DNA of 64,000 nucleotides from Labrenzia sp. OB1 (GTDB lineage Bacteria; Pseudomonadota; Alphaproteobacteria; Rhizobiales; Stappiaceae), in NCBI RefSeq assembly GCF_001624695.1, contig NZ_JSEP01000006.1:124001-188000 (forward strand), given 5' to 3'. The notes below the pieces were generated by a model. It was given only the letters and a program-made list of their open reading frames with translations, was not told the DNA's origin and did no database searches. Position 1 is the stretch's first letter. Every line of letters starts with the position of its first letter. A program made the position numbers and the translations under genes. Positions 28,136 through 37,507 of the stretch are shown piece by piece.

Positions 28136-29344
28136 ATGTATTCCTTTTCCGCTCCAGCCATCGCTTGCGATCCGTTTGCCGACGGCACCCAGGACAACGC
28201 CAATCTGCCGGCGACCAAAAGCGATTTGCGGCTGGTCGAGATCCGCAAACCGGCGCAGGACAGCCCCAAGGCCGATGAAAGCGCCTCGCCTCCAGACATC
28301 GCGGGGAAAATCCTGCAGATGCATGCAAATGCGGAGGTTCCCGAAGCCGAACCTGTCTCCGAACTGACCGACCGGCCGAAACCGGTCGTCTCCACGGAAG
28401 AAGTCTCTCACGAGATACTGAAAGGCATTCGGAAGAAGCTTGAAGATGGCGTTCCCCTTGAGCCTAACCGGAAGACAGTCCTTTGGGACCAAAGCAGTCA
28501 GGCCTCAGCCGAGCCGCTTCGCCGTGGACCCGGCTTCAAGGTCCTGATCGCCAGCGCACTTGTTGTCATCGCCTGTGGCGGCGGTGCGCTTACGCTCTCA
28601 ATGACCGGTCTGCCGGGAAACAGCGAAACCAGCACTCTGGAGACCGCCCCCCAGCTCGCAGCGGCGGAAACGACACTTGAACGCCTGATTGGAACAGAGG
28701 ACCCGGAACCGGGAGTTTCCACGCCCGAACCGGCTCTCGTGGACGGTGCAGGAGCTGCCGATGCCGACGGCCTTCAGATTGCCAGGGCGAAGGACAAGCT
28801 GCGCGAAGCTTTGGCGGCACACGGTCTTTCCGACGCGCCGCCGCTCAATCAGCCCACCGCAACCGTCGCCGGCGCTGCCGGATCCCAGGACAGCAAGATC
28901 CAGGCGCGACTGGTCGTCCGCCAGATATCCGCACCGGCCGCACCATCCCAGAGTGCCGTTAATGACCTTCCGGGACTTACTCCCCCGGTAAATGACGGTT
29001 CGGCAAGTCCCGCGCAGACAGCGAACGGTGAAACCGGACCGACCGCCATCGCCGCAGAAACCCAATCGGCCAATGAAGTTTCGAAAGCAGAAGGGAATAC
29101 GGGTACAGCGGCGGCGCAGGACACACAAAGTGCCGATCCGTCCTTTCCCAACGCGGGCAAAATTGCCGCTGCCGTGAACCTGCGGCAATCGGCGGACAAG
29201 AACGCTGAAATTCTGGCCGTTGTTCCGGCGGGCTCGAACGTCCGGTTCGGCGATTGCGGGACATGGTGGTGCAGCATTGTCTATGAGGGACAAGCCGGTT
29301 TCGTCGGCCAGAAGTTTCTGGAAAAATCCGCGCAGGTCGATTGA
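28136..29344 (+). CDS. Membrane-anchored SH3-domain protein
   Basis: The 402-residue protein has a polar cytoplasmic part of about 130 residues, one membrane segment (about residues 134-156), a long Ala/Ser/Thr/Pro/Gln-rich low-complexity linker (about 160-340), and a C-terminal bacterial SH3 (SH3b) domain (about 343-398: VNLRQSADKNAEILAVVPAG, WWCSIVYEGQAGFVGQKFL). The topology puts the SH3b domain in the periplasm, where such domains bind peptidoglycan or proteins. The AGGAGG ribosome-binding site is strong. Specific role unknown. Confidence 0.8.
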   Translation: MYSFSAPAIACDPFADGTQDNANLPATKSDLRLVEIRKPAQDSPKADESASPPDIAGKILQMHANAEVPEAEPVSELTDRPKPVVSTEEVSHEILKGIRKKLEDGVPLEPNRKTVLWDQSSQASAEPLRRGPGFKVLIASALVVIACGGGALTLSMTGLPGNSETSTLETAPQLAAAETTLERLIGTEDPEPGVSTPEPALVDGAGAADADGLQIARAKDKLREALAAHGLSDAPPLNQPTATVAGAAGSQDSKIQARLVVRQISAPAAPSQSAVNDLPGLTPPVNDGSASPAQTANGETGPTAIAAETQSANEVSKAEGNTGTAAAQDTQSADPSFPNAGKIAAAVNLRQSADKNAEILAVVPAGSNVRFGDCGTWWCSIVYEGQAGFVGQKFLEKSAQVD

Positions 29345-29512
29345 ATTCGACCGGACCGGGTAGAGGCTTGTTAAGCTGCGTCCGGCACTATGGGCTTCTT
29401 ATCGTGATACCCGCCCCATGATGGCGGAATGAGCGCCCGGCCTTTTATGCTCGAAGCAGTCCTTCGCGAAGTGCTTGACGAAGTTTCCCGGGCCGATTGC
29501 AGGAGACGGACC

Positions 29513-29992
29513 ATGTTGCCCCCCAGATCTGCCCGCTTCGCCGGTATGGCGCTCGTGGCTCAGCTCACATGCTCCCTCCCCGCCCTCGCGGGTGGAACCG
29601 ACTGCGTGACCTATGCCACCGACTACGCCAATGCTCACATGGGCAGCGGTGATGTTGTCGGGGATGCGGTCGACGGAGGTATGGCGGGGGCTGTCGCAGG
29701 CGGTGCGTGGCAAGGCCCTTCCGGCGCACGCCGCGGTGCGCGGGCGGGTGCGGCGCTCGGCGTGCTGGACAATCTCGGCTCCATGCCCGGCGGGTGGCAG
29801 GCACTCTACGACACGGCCTACCAGATGTGCCTTCAGCAGACCTCGGACGTTAACGCCGCCCCGCTCTATCCGGCACCGAACCTGGGTGCGCCATCGCCGG
29901 ACTGCCGGTCTTCCGCCAGCGTGAACGCGCCCTTGAGAAAAACACCCGACGGCAGCATCACGGCAGGATCGGGCTTCAACGACTGCCGCTAA
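29513..29992 (+). CDS. Secreted glycine-rich protein of unknown function
   Basis: The 159-residue protein has a signal peptide (to about residue 27, SLPALAGG) and then a Gly/Ala-rich stretch (about residues 48-90, with GDAVDGGMAGAVAGGAWQG and GARAGAALG) that resembles a glycine zipper. Four Cys in the mature part could form two disulfides. ATG 29513 is preceded by AGGAGACGG; the upstream in-frame ATG at 29429 would hide the signal peptide. I do not recognise a family. Confidence 0.65.
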   Translation: MLPPRSARFAGMALVAQLTCSLPALAGGTDCVTYATDYANAHMGSGDVVGDAVDGGMAGAVAGGAWQGPSGARRGARAGAALGVLDNLGSMPGGWQALYDTAYQMCLQQTSDVNAAPLYPAPNLGAPSPDCRSSASVNAPLRKTPDGSITAGSGFNDCR

Positions 29993-30074
29993 GTGTTTCG
30001 TCCCTGCGTATGACGGCGTTTCAATAAATCGCCTCACGCAGGCGGCGAAGGGGCCGTTCAGAACGATCCCGGAC

Positions 30075-31256
30075 TTACGCAGATCTTGCGCTTCTCATAA
30101 GCTCCAGTCGCTTTTCGAAATCGTCTTCGCTGAGGCCTTCAGACAAGGCGCGCAGGAAAAACGCTGCCTGCGTTTCCGGGGCCAGTCCATTTGTAGGAGG
30201 ATCCAGATCCAGGTTCGTCGGAAAGGGATAGCCTTCGGCGGTTGCGGCGATGGCCGCGGAAAGTTCGGCGGCGCTCAATCTGTTTTCAGCCTTGGCGCGC
30301 ACGGCGTGAGGAAAAAGCAGTCTGCACATCTTGTCCCTGTCGACTGTCTCCATGGCGCGGCCGAATGCGGAGGATACCTGCAACAGGTTGGCAAACCGTT
30401 GAACATCGTCGCTCTTGTTGGCACCGGCCGCATGGAACAGCGCAGGATTGAAAAAGACAGTATCTCCCTTCGCCAGAGGCAATTGCACGTAGCGCTCTTC
30501 AAAAAGCGCCCGGAAGTCTTCGCGGCGCCATGCGGCATACCCCGGAAGGTAGGCTTGCGAGAAAGGCAGCAGTTTTGTGGGGCCGCTTTCCACCGGCATG
30601 TCGCAATGGGCGACGGCCCCCTGCAGCGTGAGCGTGGACGAGACTTCGTGGACATGCGCGGGATAGGATGTGCTGACTTCGGCCGACTGGAAGCCCAGAT
30701 GATAGTCGCGGTGCGCCTGTTGCGCGGCACCGCCGGGATACACGAGGTTTACCTGCGCCGTCATCTGGTAGTTTGGCCCCAGCCATGCTTCGCATATCGC
30801 AGCAATGGCGGGATTGGCAAAATAGTCCAGAAAGACCCCCGGCGCGGCTTCGCAAAGCTTTTGCAGCGCGTTCCAGATCCTATCGTTGGCACCTGAGGCC
30901 GCAAAGTGATCGCCGCCGCTGCCGCTGCGCTGCTTTTCTTCCGCGATGATGCGCTCATAGATGCGGGTGGCATCATCCAGCACCGTCGTGTCTGCATAGG
31001 TATTCTTGAGCGCCACAACCCCGGCACCGGTACGCAGAACACGCGCCCATTCCGCAAGAAGCTGCCTGCGGGTTCCATGCCCTTCAAGAGCGGGGCGCAG
31101 GTCCGCCATGTCATAGACGGGAATGTTCTTTTCAATGCCGGCGGCATGAGGCACGTCTTCGGCGCGCGCGGTCTGGGCAATGATCGCGGAAAACGCCCGC
31201 AAGTCACAGGCGTCCGGGTCGTAATAGGCGGCGGCCCTTTCGACAGTATCTTTCAT
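30075..31256 (-). CDS. Phytanoyl-CoA dioxygenase (PhyH) family protein
   Basis: The 393-residue protein is a non-haem Fe(II)/2-oxoglutarate oxygenase. It has the iron facial triad: HxD in QQAHRDYHLGF near residue 180, and the distal His in PALFHAAGANKS, with the 2-oxoglutarate Arg in DDVQRFANLLQ. The substrate is unknown. Bacterial members hydroxylate small molecules such as ectoine, antibiotics or fatty acyl groups. Start 31256 has GGGAGAAAG upstream; the longer open frame overlaps the divergent transglycosylase gene. No ectoine or other pathway genes are adjacent. Confidence 0.85.
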   Translation of the reverse strand: MKDTVERAAAYYDPDACDLRAFSAIIAQTARAEDVPHAAGIEKNIPVYDMADLRPALEGHGTRRQLLAEWARVLRTGAGVVALKNTYADTTVLDDATRIYERIIAEEKQRSGSGGDHFAASGANDRIWNALQKLCEAAPGVFLDYFANPAIAAICEAWLGPNYQMTAQVNLVYPGGAAQQAHRDYHLGFQSAEVSTSYPAHVHEVSSTLTLQGAVAHCDMPVESGPTKLLPFSQAYLPGYAAWRREDFRALFEERYVQLPLAKGDTVFFNPALFHAAGANKSDDVQRFANLLQVSSAFGRAMETVDRDKMCRLLFPHAVRAKAENRLSAAELSAAIAATAEGYPFPTNLDLDPPTNGLAPETQAAFFLRALSEGLSEDDFEKRLELMRSARSA

Positions 31257-31467
31257 GGCGCTTTCTCCCTTGTTCACACCCAGAATATTGAACAGTTGGC
31301 CACACAGGAAGCACAACGCGCTGCCCCTGGGGAAAATTCGGTTTGCGCCGGCAGGCACCCGCACCGAGGAAGACCGGTTCAAGGATGCTTTGAGCGGTTG
31401 ACCTGAAGCGCGAAGCGCAGTCAACTGTGGCCGATTTCGGGAAGGCACTGCCTTTCTACAGGTTTCA

Positions 31468-32682
31468 ATGACGACAGGATTTTTCATGACCCGCCGTGCG
31501 CTTTTTCCTCCCCGCCTTGCCGCTGCCGCTCTGGCAGCCCTCTGCCTTGCCGGTTCCCCTGCCATCGCCCAGCAATGCGGTGGCGATTTCAGACAGTTTC
31601 TGGCGGGCGTCAAACAGGAAGCTGTCGCCAAGGGTCTTTCGGCGCGTGCGGCAGATCAGACGCTCGCAGGGGCGCAAATCGACAGAAAGGTGCTTTCCCG
31701 AGACCGGGCGCAAGGTGTGTTCAAACTGACCTTTCTGGATTTTTCCAAACGGGTCATCTCCGGTTACCGGATGAAAAACGGCGCCGCGAACATGAAAAAA
31801 CATGCCGGCATCTTCCAGCGCACCCAGCAGGAATACGGCGTGCCGGCTCCCGTCATTACCGCCTTCTGGGCGCTTGAGACCGATTTTGGCGCCGTTCAGG
31901 GGGACTTCAACACCGTCAACGCTCTGGCGACCCTCGCCCATGACTGCCGCCGCCCGCACCTCTTCCGTCCTCAGCTCATCGCGGCGATCGAAATGGTCCA
32001 GCATGGGGATCTCGATCCCCGCAACACCACCGGAGCCTGGGCCGGTGAAATCGGCATGGTCCAGATGCTGCCCGAGGATATCATCAAGTTCGGCAAGGAT
32101 GGTGACGGAGACGGCCATGTGAAGCTGAAGGAAAGCGCTTCCGACGCGATCCTGACCGCCGGGGCGTTCATTCACCATCTCGGCTGGCGCAAGGGAGAGC
32201 CCTGGCTTCAGGAAGTGACCGTGCCGCAGAACCTCGACTGGGCCGCCACCGGGCTCGGCAAGACCCGAGCCGGCGCCCAGTGGGCATCTCTCGGCGTTCA
32301 GCCGCGCTGGGGACAAATATCCGCCAATCTCCCTGCCTCCCTGCTGCTGCCGCAGGGGCGCAAGGGACCCGCCTTCCTCGCCTATCCGAACTACAACATC
32401 TATCTGGAATGGAACCAGTCTTTCATCTACACGACCACGGCCGCCTATTTTGCGACGCGGCTGGCCGGGGCGCCGGTCTACAACGCGGGAAATCCGGATC
32501 CGGGCCTGAACGATGCGCAGATGAAGCAGCTTCAGACCAAACTCAGGAACCAGGGCTACGATGTCGGCAAGATCGACGGCATTCTGGGTTCGGGCACCCG
32601 CGCAGCCGTTCAGGATGTCCAGCAGAAGCTCGGCATGCCCGCGGACGCATGGCCGACACCGGCATTGCTGAACAGGCTTTAG
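31468..32682 (+). CDS. Lytic murein transglycosylase, MltB family, with C-terminal peptidoglycan-binding domain
   Basis: This periplasmic enzyme cleaves peptidoglycan with formation of 1,6-anhydromuramic acid. The 404-residue protein has a signal peptide (ending near GSPAIAQQ), an SLT domain with catalytic Glu in FWALETDFG (near residue 136) and EIGMVQMLPEDIIKFG, GAFIHHLGWRKG, and a C-terminal peptidoglycan-binding domain 1 (about 345-402: MKQLQTKLRNQGYDVGKIDG, GSGTRAAVQDVQQKLG). ATG 31486 is an equally possible start. It is divergent from the PhyH gene. Confidence 0.92.
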   Translation: MTTGFFMTRRALFPPRLAAAALAALCLAGSPAIAQQCGGDFRQFLAGVKQEAVAKGLSARAADQTLAGAQIDRKVLSRDRAQGVFKLTFLDFSKRVISGYRMKNGAANMKKHAGIFQRTQQEYGVPAPVITAFWALETDFGAVQGDFNTVNALATLAHDCRRPHLFRPQLIAAIEMVQHGDLDPRNTTGAWAGEIGMVQMLPEDIIKFGKDGDGDGHVKLKESASDAILTAGAFIHHLGWRKGEPWLQEVTVPQNLDWAATGLGKTRAGAQWASLGVQPRWGQISANLPASLLLPQGRKGPAFLAYPNYNIYLEWNQSFIYTTTAAYFATRLAGAPVYNAGNPDPGLNDAQMKQLQTKLRNQGYDVGKIDGILGSGTRAAVQDVQQKLGMPADAWPTPALLNRL

Positions 32683-32795
32683 GCCTGCGTCTGCGCTGAC
32701 GGTCTGATACAGAGCGGGGTCTGGCGGCAGTCAGCCGGAAAAGATCCGGCCGGCATCAATCGGAGATGGCGGCTGTGCGACCCGGCAGCCTCCGC

Positions 32796-33344
32796 CTACT
32801 CTACCCTGGCCTTGTCGTCTCCGGGAGCCGCCTCGATCACGGTCGGCTTCCCGCCGTCGCCGAGCAGGAACACGGCCAGAATGCGCGCCGGTCCGGTGCC
32901 GGTATTTTCACCCCGGTGGGTTAGATCCATTGCTTCCAGCAGGCCCTCGCCCTGGCGGTAGACCTTCTTGCCGAGTTCTTCATAGGTCACCGTGATTTCG
33001 CCTTCCAGGATATAGGCGAAGAGTGGCGCGTGGTGCTGGTGCCAATCGGTCTGCTCGCCCGGCGCCATTGTCACGACCAGCGCCTTGATCGACGGGTTGT
33101 CCTGCGGAAACACAACTTTTTCTCCGGCAACCGTCTCATCGCCGGAAAACACCTCATCCACCTTTGAATATGGCGGTTTCGCCGTGCTTTCCGCCTCCAT
33201 CGCAGCCTTGGAACCGGGTTTCGCGGCGGGTTGCGATGGGGCCGGTTTGCCGTCTGGGGTGATCGACTTGTCAGCCGCCGATGCAGGTGTTGCTGCCAGC
33301 AGCAGGGCGAAACCAAGACAGATGGGAAATGTGGTCCAGGACAT
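32796..33344 (-). CDS. Secreted cupin-domain protein
   Basis: The 182-residue protein has a signal peptide (to about residue 23, TPASA), a Pro/Lys/Ala-rich linker, and a single cupin domain with the metal-binding pattern TDWHQHHAPLFAYILEGEITV and a second motif near DLTHRGENTG. Function unknown; small periplasmic cupins of this kind bind metals or signal molecules. The start at 33344 has GGAAGAGA upstream. It follows the UPF0173 gene, and a strong hairpin lies between the two. Confidence 0.82.
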   Translation of the reverse strand: MSWTTFPICLGFALLLAATPASAADKSITPDGKPAPSQPAAKPGSKAAMEAESTAKPPYSKVDEVFSGDETVAGEKVVFPQDNPSIKALVVTMAPGEQTDWHQHHAPLFAYILEGEITVTYEELGKKVYRQGEGLLEAMDLTHRGENTGTGPARILAVFLLGDGGKPTVIEAAPGDDKARVE

Positions 33345-33358
33345 GATGATCTCTTCCG

Positions 33359-33398
33359 AAAACGTGTCGGCCGGGAAGACGCGCGTGTCTTCCCGGCC
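33359..33398 (-). terminator. Intercistronic hairpin between the UPF0173 and cupin genes
   Basis: A perfect 12-bp stem, GGCCGGGAAGAC/GTCTTCCCGGCC (33369-33380 and 33387-33398) with a 6-base loop, begins 9 bases after the UPF0173 stop. On the minus strand TTTT occurs at 33362-33359 after a short spacer. It could terminate most transcripts or stabilise the upstream message. Confidence 0.6.
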
Positions 33399-33406
33399 TT
33401 TCACTG

Positions 33407-34111
33407 TCATACGTCGATACTGTCACCGGGCGCAATTGTCTTCAGCGCGCCGGAGGTTCCTCCGAGCTCCCGGGCAAAAGCATCCGGCGTCTGGTCGAGG
33501 ACCGCGAATGTGCCGTAGTGGCAAGGCACGATCGTCTCGAACTCGAAATACCGGTTGCAGGCCATCGCCGCCGTTCGTGCGCCCATTGTGAAACGGTCAC
33601 CGATGGGAACCAGGCCGATCCGCGGCCGGTAGATCTCGTCGATCAGCGCCATGTCGGAAAAGATGTCGGTGTCACCCATGTGATAGAGGACCTTTTCACC
33701 GGGCGCTTCGATGACCACTCCATGCGGATTGCCCAGATAGATGGCCTCTCCGTCCGTCTGTTTGGAGGAAGAATGATCCGCCCGCGTCAACGCGATCTTG
33801 AAAGGTCCCGCGTCCACCTTGCCGCCTGAATTCATCGGATTGATATTCTCGACGCCCTGGCGGTTCGCCCACATGCAGATTTCAAAATTCGACGTCAGCT
33901 GCGCACCGGTTGTCTTCAGGATCTCAATGGCATCGCCAATGTGATCGTCATGTCCATGTGTCAGCACAAGATGGGTTACGCCATCGGCAACCCGGTCGAC
34001 GCTCAAGCTGTCCGGAAACGACGGATTCCCTGTCAGGAACGGATCCATCAGGATGCAAGCACCGTCGATTTCGATCTTGAATGCGGAATGGCCATACCAT
34101 GTGAGTTTCAT
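33407..34111 (-). CDS. UPF0173 metal-dependent hydrolase (beta-lactamase fold)
   Basis: The 234-residue protein has the metallo-beta-lactamase zinc motif LTHGHDDHIGDAIEI, plus MKLTWYGHSAFKIE at the N-terminus, HMGDTDIFSDM and CHYGTFAVLDQTPDAF near the C-terminus, the set typical of the UPF0173 family. Length is normal. It is a cytosolic protein; the natural substrate is unknown, and some relatives hydrolyse N-acyl or phosphodiester bonds. Co-directional with the cupin gene. Confidence 0.9.
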   Translation of the reverse strand: MKLTWYGHSAFKIEIDGACILMDPFLTGNPSFPDSLSVDRVADGVTHLVLTHGHDDHIGDAIEILKTTGAQLTSNFEICMWANRQGVENINPMNSGGKVDAGPFKIALTRADHSSSKQTDGEAIYLGNPHGVVIEAPGEKVLYHMGDTDIFSDMALIDEIYRPRIGLVPIGDRFTMGARTAAMACNRYFEFETIVPCHYGTFAVLDQTPDAFARELGGTSGALKTIAPGDSIDV

Positions 34112-34352
34112 TTTCCACGCTACCTCAGTTCAGACCAGGCAGACCCCGGGTCGGCTTTAACCTCAAGAACGACACTGATAATTTTACCTATGTTCTCTTT
34201 TATACGTTTTTTGATACGGTTGCATGAAGCGGCACCAGATACTTGCCCTTGCGGAATGCATGCAGGAGTATTTATAAAATAGAAGACACACCGCCCGAAA
34301 TTGCAAGATGGCAACTTCTGTATCCGAGTAGGCTGGGGGAGAGAATATCGGA

Positions 34353-36758
34353 ATGAAGATCCGGAGCTATCTCGTCTTCTTCTTGCTCATAGCAACATTG
34401 CTGCCGACCCTCATTTTCAGCATCTGGTCCTATCACGATGCGGTGTCTCGCGAATTTGCCGAGGTCGAGGACAGGCATCTGCTTCTAGCCCGCAAAACAG
34501 GCTTCGCACTGGATCGCTATCAGCGCAATCTTGCGACCACCTTCAACACGGTGACATCGAGCCTGGTCCGGGGCCAAAGTCCAAGCGAACTTTCCGGCCT
34601 TCTGGCCCAGTTCGACATGTGCTGTGTTTTTCTCGCAGACAAGGCCGACGGCAGGATAGACGGCGGCATCTGGGCGTCCGGAACCGAAATCATTCAACAG
34701 GTACCTCCGGATCAGTTCGCCGACTTGAAAATGATCGCCCGCAAGGACATGCCGGTCTACTCCAATGTCAAGGCTTCGAAGGACAATCGCAATTACGTCT
34801 TTGTGGTCCGGGAACTTGATGACCACTATGCAATCGCCGAGATCTCGTCGGCCTATTTCACAAAACTCAGTCAGAGCATCATTTTTGGCGAAAAGGGCCA
34901 TGCCGCCATTGTCGACCGATCAGGCACGGTGATCGCCCACCCCAGGCAGGAATGGGTCGACACCCGGAAAAACATCTCACAGATCCCGATAGTTGCACGC
35001 ATGATGATCGGCGAAACCGGCATCGCGGAATTCTTCTCCCCCGCGGTCGACAAGGAGATGATCGCCGGTTTCACGTCGGTCCCGGGCCCGGGATGGGGCG
35101 TGATGGTCGCGCAACCGGTTTCCGAAATCTATGAAAAGGTCGCGAAAAACCAATCCTCTCTTCTGCTCATTATCGGCGGCGCCGTTCTGGCCACGATTGC
35201 CATCGGGCTGTTCCTTGCACGGTCCCTGTCAAGGCCGCTCGAGGACCTCGCAAGGGCAACGCACATCAGTGGCCAGCACCAGAAACTGGCTCCGGTCAAA
35301 CCGCGCTGCGGAGGGCTCCGCTTCAGGGAAATCGCCGACTTCTGCGACAGTTACAATACGATGGTCGCCCGGATGACACGGGCCGGCGAGCAGATTGAAA
35401 AGCTTGCCTATAGCGATAACGTCACCGGGCTGCCGAACCGTGACCATCTGCAGTCCGTCGCCGAACCGATCCTTAGGGAAGCTCGCGTCCCTGATCGGGG
35501 CGGGATCGTCGTTCTGATCGATCTGGACAACTTCAAGGAAATCAACGATCTGCACGGCCATCATGCAGGCGACCTGCATCTCAAGACCTGCGCACACACG
35601 CTTCTGGAAATGGCGGACAGCCTGGATCTAGAGCGTTCGGTACCCGGCAGTGCGTTTGCACCGCCCCTCGTCGCCCGCATCGGCGGCGACGAGTTCATCA
35701 TGCTGATACAGGGGCTGGTGTCCGACACGCGCATACAATCCTTTCTGGAGCGAGTTCTTGCGGCACTCGCCGCCTCGAACCCCGAACTCAGCATTCCGCC
35801 GAGCGCAAGTATCGGATGCGCCCGGTTTCCCGAGCATGGCCAGACGCTTGAAGACCTTACAAAGCGCGCCGACGTCGCCATGTATCACGCCAAACGCGCG
35901 GGCAAGAACCGGATGCATGTCTTCTCGCCGGAGATCGACAGGCAATCGGCGGCGGAAATCCGGCGTGACCTCATATCGGCGATCAAAGACGACCGGTTGT
36001 TTCTGGAGTACCAGCCCAAAATCTGCACGACCCGGCGCAAAGTGGTCAGCGTCGAGGCGCTCGTTCGCTGGGAGCATCTCGAACTGGGCTACCTTTCGCC
36101 TGAATACTGGATCCCCATGCTCGGGGCATCGAACGCGATGAACCGTCTTGGAGAATGGGTCATCGGTCAGGCGATGAAAGACCATACGCTGCTCCTGGAG
36201 CAGGGCCACGACCTTTGGATGTCGATCAACATCGGCTCCAACCATTTTATTTCACCCGATTTCATCGACACGCTCGAGTCGATCCGTTCAGAACTGGGAT
36301 TCGACAGCGCACAACTGGAGATCGAAGTGACCGAGGACGCCCTGTTTGCATCGGAACAGCGCGCTCTCTCGACTTTCACGCGGCTTCACGAACTGGGATA
36401 CAAGGTGTCGATCGACGATTTCGGCACAGGCTATTCGAACATCACCCGGCTAGCGGGCCTTCCGGTCGGCTATCTCAAGCTTGACCACTCGCTGATCGCC
36501 GGGGCAAGCGGAGATCCACGCATCCGGACAATCCTTGCCTCGACGATCGACATGGCGCAGAAGCTGGGATGCAAGACCGTTGCGGAAGGTATCGAAACCC
36601 GGGAGCAGGCCGAATTCGCAACACATCTGGGAGCGAACGCTCTCCAGGGACGTTACTTCTCCGGCGCGCTGCCGGTCCGGGAGCTGATGTCCTGGCTGGA
36701 CCTTCAGGACAGCAGTTCGGGTCATGCGTATCTGAGACCGGAACCCGAAACGGTCTAG
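34353..36758 (+). CDS. Cache-HAMP-GGDEF-EAL transmembrane c-di-GMP protein
   Basis: The 801-residue protein has a membrane helix at 5-27, a periplasmic Cache-type sensor (about 30-265, with GEKGHAAIVDRSGTVIAHPR), a second helix (about 268-292), HAMP (about 290-345), GGDEF (ARIGGDEFIM near 444) and EAL (VEALVRWEH near 567, IDDFGTGYSN later). Both active-site signatures are intact, so it could make or degrade c-di-GMP. The diguanylate cyclase inhibitory RxxD site is not obvious. The TAG stop lies exactly in the outer end of the palindromic element that follows. Confidence 0.92.
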   Translation: MKIRSYLVFFLLIATLLPTLIFSIWSYHDAVSREFAEVEDRHLLLARKTGFALDRYQRNLATTFNTVTSSLVRGQSPSELSGLLAQFDMCCVFLADKADGRIDGGIWASGTEIIQQVPPDQFADLKMIARKDMPVYSNVKASKDNRNYVFVVRELDDHYAIAEISSAYFTKLSQSIIFGEKGHAAIVDRSGTVIAHPRQEWVDTRKNISQIPIVARMMIGETGIAEFFSPAVDKEMIAGFTSVPGPGWGVMVAQPVSEIYEKVAKNQSSLLLIIGGAVLATIAIGLFLARSLSRPLEDLARATHISGQHQKLAPVKPRCGGLRFREIADFCDSYNTMVARMTRAGEQIEKLAYSDNVTGLPNRDHLQSVAEPILREARVPDRGGIVVLIDLDNFKEINDLHGHHAGDLHLKTCAHTLLEMADSLDLERSVPGSAFAPPLVARIGGDEFIMLIQGLVSDTRIQSFLERVLAALAASNPELSIPPSASIGCARFPEHGQTLEDLTKRADVAMYHAKRAGKNRMHVFSPEIDRQSAAEIRRDLISAIKDDRLFLEYQPKICTTRRKVVSVEALVRWEHLELGYLSPEYWIPMLGASNAMNRLGEWVIGQAMKDHTLLLEQGHDLWMSINIGSNHFISPDFIDTLESIRSELGFDSAQLEIEVTEDALFASEQRALSTFTRLHELGYKVSIDDFGTGYSNITRLAGLPVGYLKLDHSLIAGASGDPRIRTILASTIDMAQKLGCKTVAEGIETREQAEFATHLGANALQGRYFSGALPVRELMSWLDLQDSSSGHAYLRPEPETV

Positions 36759-36917
36759 GGCGTAAACTCCCAAACGAAGACGAAATGGCATGAAAAAGGC
36801 TTCACCCCGTGTCGTCAGCGTGCGTGCCGGGCAGGAAACCCGCTCAGGGCACGCTTCCTGACGGGGGGCGCCATTTCCCATGCCATTTCGTCTCCATTTG
36901 GGAGTTTACGCCCTAGA
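36754..36917. mobile_element. MITE-like palindromic element with 39-bp terminal inverted repeats
   Basis: Arms 36754-36792 and 36879-36917 are inverted repeats of 39 bases with only two mismatches (36775/36896 and 36777/36894). The 86-base interior contains further partial palindromes (CCCCGT...ACGGGG, GTGCC...GGCAC). Each end carries CTAG, which could be a target duplication outside arms beginning GGGCGTAAACTCCC. No ORF is inside. Size and structure fit a non-autonomous miniature element or a large REP-type palindrome. It separates the GGDEF-EAL gene from ruvX. Confidence 0.72.
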
Positions 36918-36984
36918 AGATTGGCTCCCGCATGCGGCTATATTCGCGCTGGAACAAACGCGGCCGTCCTGATAAAGCCTCGGC

Positions 36985-37470
36985 ATGGCAAACGACTCCG
37001 CACTTTCGTTAGAAGGCTTCCTCGCCGCTATTCCGAACAACACTCGGCTGATCGGCCTTGATCTCGGCACGAAAACCATCGGTCTGGCCCTGTCCGACCT
37101 GGGACGCGGAATTGCGTCGCCCCTTGAGACGATCCGGCGGAAGAAATTCACGCAGGACGCGGAACAACTGCTGCAGATTTGCGCGAAACATGAAATCGGC
37201 GGAATGGTTCTTGGCATGCCGCTCAACATGGACGGCAGCGAGGGGCCGCGCGCCCAGGCAACCCGTGCCTTTGCGCGCAACATGGCCCAGAAAACCAACC
37301 TGCCGATCACATATTGGGATGAGCGCCTGTCGACCGCTGCCGTGACGCGGACCCTTCTGGAAGCCGATTCAAGCCGCGCCAGACGGGCCGAAGTCGTCGA
37401 CAAGATGGCCGCCGCCTATATCCTGCAAGGTTTCCTTGACCGACTCGGTTTCATGGGCCTAGAAACCTGA
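36985..37470 (+). CDS. ruvX: Putative pre-16S rRNA nuclease / Holliday junction resolvase, YqgF family
   Basis: The 161-residue RNase H-fold protein has the YqgF signatures: [18 protein letters not shown] (catalytic Asp), [32 protein letters not shown] (catalytic Glu/Asp region) and [17 protein letters not shown]. It is needed for 5'-end maturation of 16S rRNA in E. coli. The family length is normal except for an N-terminal extension of about 20 residues. It opens the block that leads through pyrB to rpmG. Confidence 0.93.
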   Translation: MANDSALSLEGFLAAIPNNTRLIGLDLGTKTIGLALSDLGRGIASPLETIRRKKFTQDAEQLLQICAKHEIGGMVLGMPLNMDGSEGPRAQATRAFARNMAQKTNLPITYWDERLSTAAVTRTLLEADSSRARRAEVVDKMAAAYILQGFLDRLGFMGLET

Positions 37471-37507
37471 ATATTGCTACCCTCCCAGCTTAGCTGAATA
37501 GTTTTCC

